Shown here piece by piece: positions 57,515 through 64,000 of a DNA stretch of 64,000 bases. The notes beneath the pieces are model-generated. The model was not told where the DNA came from. It worked only from the letters and a program-made list of their open reading frames with translations, and ran no database searches. A program made the position numbers and the translations under genes. Source of the stretch: Polytrichum commune (Eukaryota; Streptophyta; Polytrichopsida; Polytrichales; Polytrichaceae). The stretch is from the NCBI GenBank assembly GCA_950295325.1, contig OX485808.1, positions 36,972,527 through 37,036,526 on the forward strand, written 5' to 3'. Positions within the stretch are counted from its first letter, which is position 1. The number at the start of each line of letters is the position of its first letter.

Positions 57515-60010
57515 CTTCGTTTCTATCTATCTATGTATCTATGTATTTGTTCCTGCCGATGGAACCAATGCTACCAAGTTCCAACTCTACTCCTCCAGAA
57601 AGTAATAATATTAGTGTACCACTAAGGTAGCTAGTACGAGTAGCCGATCACTCAGAATGTGACTACCCCTCTCTGCTTCGGAGCCTCGGTAGTTGCATCC
57701 CTGTCAACAACATTAAAGTATTATTTCCATGAGTACTAAACTTATCCCTGCCTTTAGAGAGCATTGCCGCAACACCCAACACCCAACACCCTGCCTGATC
57801 GCTCTGCCTGTGGAGGTGGAGGGAGGAATCTGCTGCACAAATGAACCTCCCAAATTCAATCTCCCGATGCCACTCTGACACTGATTTGGTTTGTCAAGTG
57901 TCAGAGAACGTCAATAATTCACCAAACCTATGACTCTCTGAGTTCTCTTTCTCTCTCTCTCTTTCCCTTCTCTCTTCCTTTGTCTGTATTTCTGTCTGTC
58001 TCTCTGGCTGGCTGGCTTGGTTTGAGGATTCTGGAGGATCTCTCAGAGTAGTTGGAGCGTGGCAGATATGGCAATGTAGCATTTTTATTGCAATCCTCAC
58101 TCTTACTGCAACCTTCGGCACCAATGCCTCTGTCCTTCCTCCATAGCCACCTCTGAGACTAAAAACGTCCTTCTCTGCTTCACCAACTTCGGAGTTGGTA
58201 TTTCTATAGCGAAAACTGGCTCAGATTGAACTAAGTTAAGTGCTACTCGTCGTTGAGAAACTTGCTGGAACTAATAAGCTAAACCTACTACCACTACCGG
58301 TGCACCAAATGGCAAGTGATCAGCAGCCCACGAGAATTGGGGTGCACAAACATTGAACTTGGAAGTTTGGAAACTTGCAACTAAGTTATCTCATCTCATC
58401 ATGAATGGATAGACACTTCCTTCCTAATTCCAAATTCCAAATTCCTCCCGTGGCCAACGGTGCCACCTCGTCTTTCTCGGAGATCCACTACACAAACATC
58501 GGAGTCCATGTTTTTGTTGGCCTATGTAGTAAGGCTTGTCTCCACTTTCTAAATCCAAACTCTAAAATTATGGTTTCACGTGGCCGGGATCCTCGCAATG
58601 TACAACACAGATACATGCTATACTATCTCCTCCTCACATGTTCAGAAACTTACTATCCTACCCCCACCTCCCCACCGCTACAGCCCTCTTCAGCAAGTTA
58701 GCTCATGGAAGCTGCAGCAACTTGCTCACCGAAATTTTAGGTAAGTGTTAGTTAACCTGGTCGCAGGTTTATCAAGCATAGAGTGACACGTATGACAGAT
58801 TCTTAAGCAGTAGATAGCCTCTTCGCACTCGCTGCTTGCGGTACTTAAGCTTATGAAATTGCCTTCGACACTTCAGATTTGTTTTAGCAAACACCCACGT
58901 TGTTGCAGACATCGACGTTCAGCAAGAAATTGAAGGAAGTCGTGAAGTTGCTTACGGATTGTGGCTTCAACCCTACTTAAGCTGGAAGAAGCAGTTGGCA
59001 CGCTCCATGGTGTACTCAGAGCTTCCAAGGCTCATACCTTACAAAAACGTCTGTGGATAAGCTTCACAAATCCCTAGCTTCTTCTCCTGTCACCACTTGA
59101 GAAACAAACTCACAAACAAATTGAGTTACCCACAACCATCTCTGCACAGCTCTGTACTGCTCCACGAAAATCCATTTCTTTTCATGAGTTGGGTTGTGTC
59201 CGATTTGCATGAAACTCTTCATGCATAGAATTTTTGGATGAAGAAGCATGCCAATGACAGGACACACGTTTGTACTTCCGCAGACACATTTGCGGACTCA
59301 CTCAAGCATTCGAATCGTGTCTGCGCCTATATCTGGACAGCTGAATTTGCACTTGGTGTCGGACAACACTTATACAGGATTAACCATTTCGACATGCACT
59401 TGATCACACACTTAAAAGACTGCCAGCTTAGTTCAGCTTCAAGCCTGTAGCATCACCACCACCACCTCCATCGCCATTGCCAACGCGCCAAATTCTACCA
59501 AAACCTCACTTCTGTTTCCTCCTCACACCACTGTGACTCTCCACATTTCCCCTCCAGTAACAGAACTCCACAACACTTCCACAACTGATGATCCCTCCAA
59601 ATTCACAAAACCTCAAATCACGCCCAACAATTGACACTGCTAAGAAGCTAACTCCTTTCTTCTTGCTTCCTGCAACCAATCAGCAAGTCATTTCACTTCT
59701 TTCTCCTGATCCCTTCAAACACGCAGAAAATCTCAAATTAACACCCTACTCCCCCCACCCCCACACTTGAGTTTCTGCACCCTCCTCAAACTACTTTGCA
59801 ACTCCACTTGATAACCAATTTGTCATTAAGAAGTTGCTTCTTGCTTCTTGCTCAAGCAAAGCAACAGTGTGCCTCAAAACCTATAAAACCTCTCAAACAT
59901 CGTCACAAATTGCCCAACCGACACCCTATGAACCCTCGATCAGCAAGCCAACAAAATACAAACAACTCTCACCAAAGGTCCAGTTTTTCCCAAACCCACA
60001 AAAGAATCAC
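57515..60010. other. 5' flank of the kinase gene and intergenic sequence
   Basis: The CT-rich run at about 57945-57990 (GA-rich on the kinase strand) may be part of its leader or promoter. No exon of a further gene was recognised up to 60 kb. Confidence 0.4.
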
Positions 60011-60020
60011 TCACAAAAGT

Positions 60021-60021
60021 G

Positions 60022-60050
<29 letters not shown>
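60021..60050. repeat. (CT)n microsatellite
   Basis: An uninterrupted CT run of about 30 bp. Confidence 0.95.
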
Positions 60051-60053
<3 letters not shown>

Positions 60054-60229
60054 CCATCTCGCATTCTTTTGCAATCCTCCGCACAAAATTTGAATGCACA
60101 AATGATGAGGCTTTGAAGCTTAGGTGTTGTTCCTTCTTTTGTTGGTGTTTGTAATTTTGTAATATGTTTGTTTTGTTGGCTCTCTGTGCGTTCTTTCTTT
60201 TGTGATGTTTTGATCTTACTAACCGCTGC

Positions 60230-60394
60230 TGTTGCGGGTGCATAATTTGTGTCTGAGATTGATGGCGGCCTGACAGAAAAGGAAGGAGACGTTGTATCAT
60301 CAGTGCCCGGATCATCCTCTGGCTGATGGTCATCATGGTCGTCATCATCATGATGATGATGGTGATGATGATGATGTTGATGCCGATGGGCCAT
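60230..60394 (-). other. Candidate His/Asp-rich first exon, unproven
   Basis: The minus strand from ATG 60394 encodes MAHRHQ followed by a run of nine His, then DDDDHDDH and a Pro/Ser/Thr-rich stretch. A good donor GCG/GTTAGT sits at about 60230. The His run comes from an ATG/ATC-type microsatellite (60327-60372). No downstream exon was identified, so this is not called a gene. Confidence 0.2.
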
Positions 60395-60486
60395 GAATGC
60401 TGTCCTTGCATGGATGGCTCACCATCATCATCATGGTGCATGGATTCTCATGCACCCCTCTATCTCTCCCCCCCCAAAAAAAAACT

Positions 60487-60528
60487 GGATAGATGGATGG
60501 ATGGATGGATGGATGCATGCATGCATGT
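60487..60528. repeat. (GGAT)n and (GCAT)n microsatellite
   Basis: ATGG repeats followed by ATGC repeats. Confidence 0.9.
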
Positions 60529-60589
60529 ATCCATTCCCACACCATCCACATGATTCTCATCATGAGTTCAATTGTGTGATATAACGTAC

Positions 60590-60770
60590 AGGAAGATGAA
60601 CCGATTGAGCTTTAGAAATAACCGGTTGAAGTTCATCAAGACTTCAGGAAAATCACTCGTCATTTTAGAGGAATCTATGTGAATATTCCTCGAACTAATA
60701 AGGAGAAAACCAAAGGATCACAACATGTAACCGGTTGGACTTGGAAACACTAGGGTTTTGACCAATTATG
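60590..60770 (+). repeat. Dispersed repeat D, copy 2
   Basis: It aligns with 14875-15045 (GAAATAACCGGTTGAAGTT, GACTTCA, ACATGTAACCGGTTGGACTTGGAAACACTAGGG). A C-run (60779-60788) follows directly. Confidence 0.85.
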
Positions 60771-63700
60771 GCCCCACACCCCCCCCCCTCTCCCAAACGG
60801 TTAGCGGAGGCCATTAGGTGAACACACGATTCTAAAGGAGACCAAATCCACATTATGGTCATAGTAAGCAAGTACACCAATATGTGCAAATAGGTGGTCC
60901 CTCGCTAATTTATCGGCGTCTCGCACTAATTTGAATATTTAGTACCACGGTAACAAAACACACCTGAATTGTTTCTTTACTGGATGAGTAAACAAAGTTA
61001 CGAGTTTATGTGATCTGGTTTTGACCCAAGGTAAGAAAAAGATAGCTTAATCGTGAAGGCAACCCAAATGCACGTATCAGTATTACTTGATTGGAGCTCC
61101 TTTGTCTTTTAAATGATCGTAAATGATGGAGCCTCTGGTGATTTCTACTCATGAGTCTTGAATGGTTAAAACCAATCGAGTATTTAGGTGGTCCGATCAT
61201 CTTTTATACACATGTCTTTTGGTGTAGGTTTCCACGCACCACTCAAATGTAAATCTATGTGTCCAATTAAGGTAAGTGAATGAATTATGCCCATTTACTT
61301 TTCAAATGTTGATTAGACACCAGTCTATGTATAGAGAGAGATTTGAACACCAAAAAGACATATGTTACGATGAGATTGGATTTGTGTGCTCTAGTGAACT
61401 TGGAGAAAGTTTGAACCAATTCAATCAAAATGCCTACTCCTTCAATGTCAATTTGTTGCTCGTTGAGATAGTCGGAGCATTCCTTACATGTTTACTTGGA
61501 ACATATTTTGAGTTTTTCAAAATACAACTTGATGGGTACCCCAATGTTTTAAAGTTTCAAATTAGATTTTGAAAATAATAATTACACCCTCACGTATGTA
61601 ACTACACTTATTATCCCAATCAGCAAGGGAGGGAAATTAGTATAGGTGGTACTAAATTTCTTTATGATGTGTTTAGTGTCAATTCATCCCAACATTATTT
61701 ATTGAAAATATTGTTCATAACAATACATTATTTATTGAAAATATTATTCACTACAAGTACCAACAATATTCACTGACAAATGCATATAAATTTTAATCAC
61801 TCTCCAAGCCTCTTAGAGCACACATTAATTTTCTTGAAATGTATGATAAATGAGCATGTATTCATGAATTTAGTATCACTTCGTAAAAAAAATTAGCCCT
61901 CCCTAATTTTGAGACTTGGCAAAACAATGTGTCTTTCGGGAAGTAGTATCACACACACTAATTAGGACAATCAATGTAGTAACCGGGTCTTTTGATTCAT
62001 TGATGTGATCAAAACATGTTAACCATCATAGGTTCAATTGTGAACGGAATTGGGAGAGCCCAAGTGATCACATAAGAGGAAAAAGAAAGAAAGAAAGAGA
62101 ATGAATAAATAAATAAATCTTCACTTTGACCTCCCATGAATTTACATTTCAACTTTCAACCATGATACTTGGAATGAGGGTCGTTTTACACATGTGACCA
62201 AGGGCCATGAGGAAAAACAATTTAAGGTTTCTTGTGGTCATAATTGGCAATCCGGAGGCCATGACCAAGATGAATCCACATCACATTACAAAAGCCACGG
62301 TCAAATGATAAAGAGTAAATTACACTTGGACAAAGATGCGGTATTCTAAATATGAACATAAAAATCAAATTGACTAAAAGTAAGATGTTGTCCAAAATAA
62401 TTATGTTGACAATATATGTTGCTAGGAATATACATTGTCAAAATAGGAATTTTGTTACAAGATCACTTCATTATACTAATTAAGATAACCTAATTGGACT
62501 CTCTAATTGCAAAATTCGGGGTGACCACCAAAGATTGTCCACTTTTGGACATGCACGATTTCATGTCACTTTCTCATCCATTTTACCATGATCAATCTTA
62601 TTTTTGGTGACCCAAAATTTGGACTGCTATTATTTTCTCAACCAATAAAGGAATTTGACAAGTGGGGGGGGGGGATTCTTGGTTTGTGGTCACTAGTAAA
62701 AACATGCCTTGACAATATGCACGACCATATGAAATGATTTCCAATTCAATTCAACAAGTAATACTCTATGTGGAGTTTGAAATGCACACCATAAGGTTGC
62801 ATACCTTAGCAATTACACTATGCCATGAGCGCAATTGTGGCAATCTTTGAAACCATACTATGGCATTTTATACTCACATTGTAGGCATTAGACATCATCC
62901 ACATTCAAATGTGATTATGCTTCGATTGTGATGCACTTCAACTACGAGCTTTGTAATAAAGCAAGGGCATAACTAAACAAAATGAGTTTGACATAGAAGC
63001 ATCTTAATAGTCAAGTGACTTCATCCATGCACTTTTAGTCCCATCGTAAGCTCTAACCAAAACACTTTTAACATTCCAAGGCCAAAGTGTGAAGTATAGT
63101 GTGCGGTACATGCATATGGCCGCCGAGACATAGAATTTTTCATTTCTAGTGAACCATAGTTGTAGTTCAACTGTCATGCACACATAGTGTAAATGTTTTG
63201 TAAATGGCAATATTTCTCTTCTACTTCTCTTATTGTGTTTGTTACGAGGATGATTATGGACTACATAAACGCAGGGAGTGGACGACAATCTATAACAACT
63301 AGCAATGATTTGGTGACCTATTTGAGTCATTTATGAGGCATGGCATAATTGCTTGCGGACATATTCTAGAGATTATGGATGGAATGCTTTTTGTGTGGAT
63401 AGGCGGGGCACGTGTGTTGGCTCTCGTTAGCGTCTTGGGGTCTAATGCCCCCCCCCCCCCTCCATCCATCCTAGTGTCATGTCCTCCAAGACAAGAACGC
63501 TAGGGCAAGGCCACTTATGTATCACCACATTCAGTGTAAAGAAAACGAGCTCTCTTTCACACTTGGATGTGTTATTCATTTCTTTCCCTTTCCTTTTTGT
63601 GTGATGATGAAGAATAAGTGTTGTTGTTGTTGTTGTTGTTGGAAGTGCTATGCACGGGAGGTAACGATCGGACATTGCATGTCACCAGAAAAGAAAAGAA

Positions 63701-64000
63701 AAACGACACATCGACGTTCCTAAGCCATGTGCCAACCCTTCCCTTCGGGGTGGGTTTACAATAGGGTCAATGTCCAAGAAATGTGGGGTCCAAAACACCC
63801 CTTAATGGACCTTACCTTTGGGTTCAAGGTTACACCTAAGTTTGAAGGCAAGTTTTTCAAACAAGGAGGAGTATTTTAAAGAGCATGGACTCTTGGGATT
63901 TGAGGAAAGTGATATTACATTAGTGCCACTTTAGTTTGTTCATACCTTAAACCCAAACCCATGTATGAACTCCTTGGGTTCAATTTTTTTGCTTTCAACC
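60771..64000. other. Intergenic end of window, no gene recognised
   Basis: It holds a repeat C fragment at about 61205-61260 (CACATGTCTTTTGGTGTAGG, CGCACCACTCAAATGTAAAT). A short tandem duplication lies at 61691-61745 (CATTATTTATTGAAAATATT). There is a G-run (62664-62674), a C-run (63448-63460) and a (TTG)n run (63619-63641). The short open frames have no family similarity. Confidence 0.4.

Noticed and set aside
1-64000. CRISPR array, prokaryotic operon or integrated virus
   Set aside because: No spaced short direct repeats of CRISPR type, no operon-like gene packing, and no capsid, polymerase or integrase reading frame. All real genes have spliceosomal introns.

Overview
This is a nuclear window from a land plant. 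Six protein genes are split by spliceosomal introns, and there is one cytosolic-type tRNA-Pro gene. The families include a class III peroxidase, a purple acid phosphatase of the PAP2/PAP9 type and a USP-domain receptor-like cytoplasmic kinase, all typical of embryophytes. A tubulin tyrosine ligase-like (TTLL) polyglutamylase gene points to a lineage that still makes flagellated sperm (bryophyte, lycophyte, fern, or less likely cycad or ginkgo). The species cannot be fixed from the sequence alone. Gene models below were built by hand from splice signals, matching intron phase and family similarity. All six give uninterrupted reading frames.

Layout: 1.5-4.4 kb, PAP2/PAP9-like phosphatase (+). 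5.5-10.9 kb, a 14-exon LPA1 / 2-phosphoglycerate-kinase-like P-loop gene (-), with several local duplications in and around it. 11-27.9 kb, a gene-poor stretch of dispersed repeats, nested inverted-repeat elements, one tRNA-Pro gene, a long-TIR element carrying a peroxidase fragment, and peroxidase debris. 27.9-30.4 kb, a class III peroxidase (-). 33.1-36.3 kb, a cysteine-rich single-pass membrane protein (-) with frizzled-CRD-like cysteine spacing. 37-40 kb, repeats. 41.1-49.2 kb, the TTLL gene (+). 50.9-57.5 kb, the USP-kinase (-). 57.5-64 kb, no convincing gene, with microsatellites, homopolymer tracts and repeats.

The genes do not form a pathway cluster and each is transcribed separately. 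PAP and LPA1-like converge, and so do TTLL and the USP-kinase. The main biology beyond the genes is mobile and repeat DNA. One family of about 350-bp fold-back elements flanked by TA occurs six times, five of them inside introns of three different genes. A second MITE family is itself interrupted by a Tourist/PIF-like element. A Stowaway-like element contains a PIF-like element that contains a fragment of that second family. A long-TIR element has peroxidase 3'-end sequence inside it. The most interesting protein is the frizzled-CRD-like membrane protein. The most interesting gene-structure signal is a duplicated exon-1 end in the LPA1-like gene that keeps its coding sense and splice donor.
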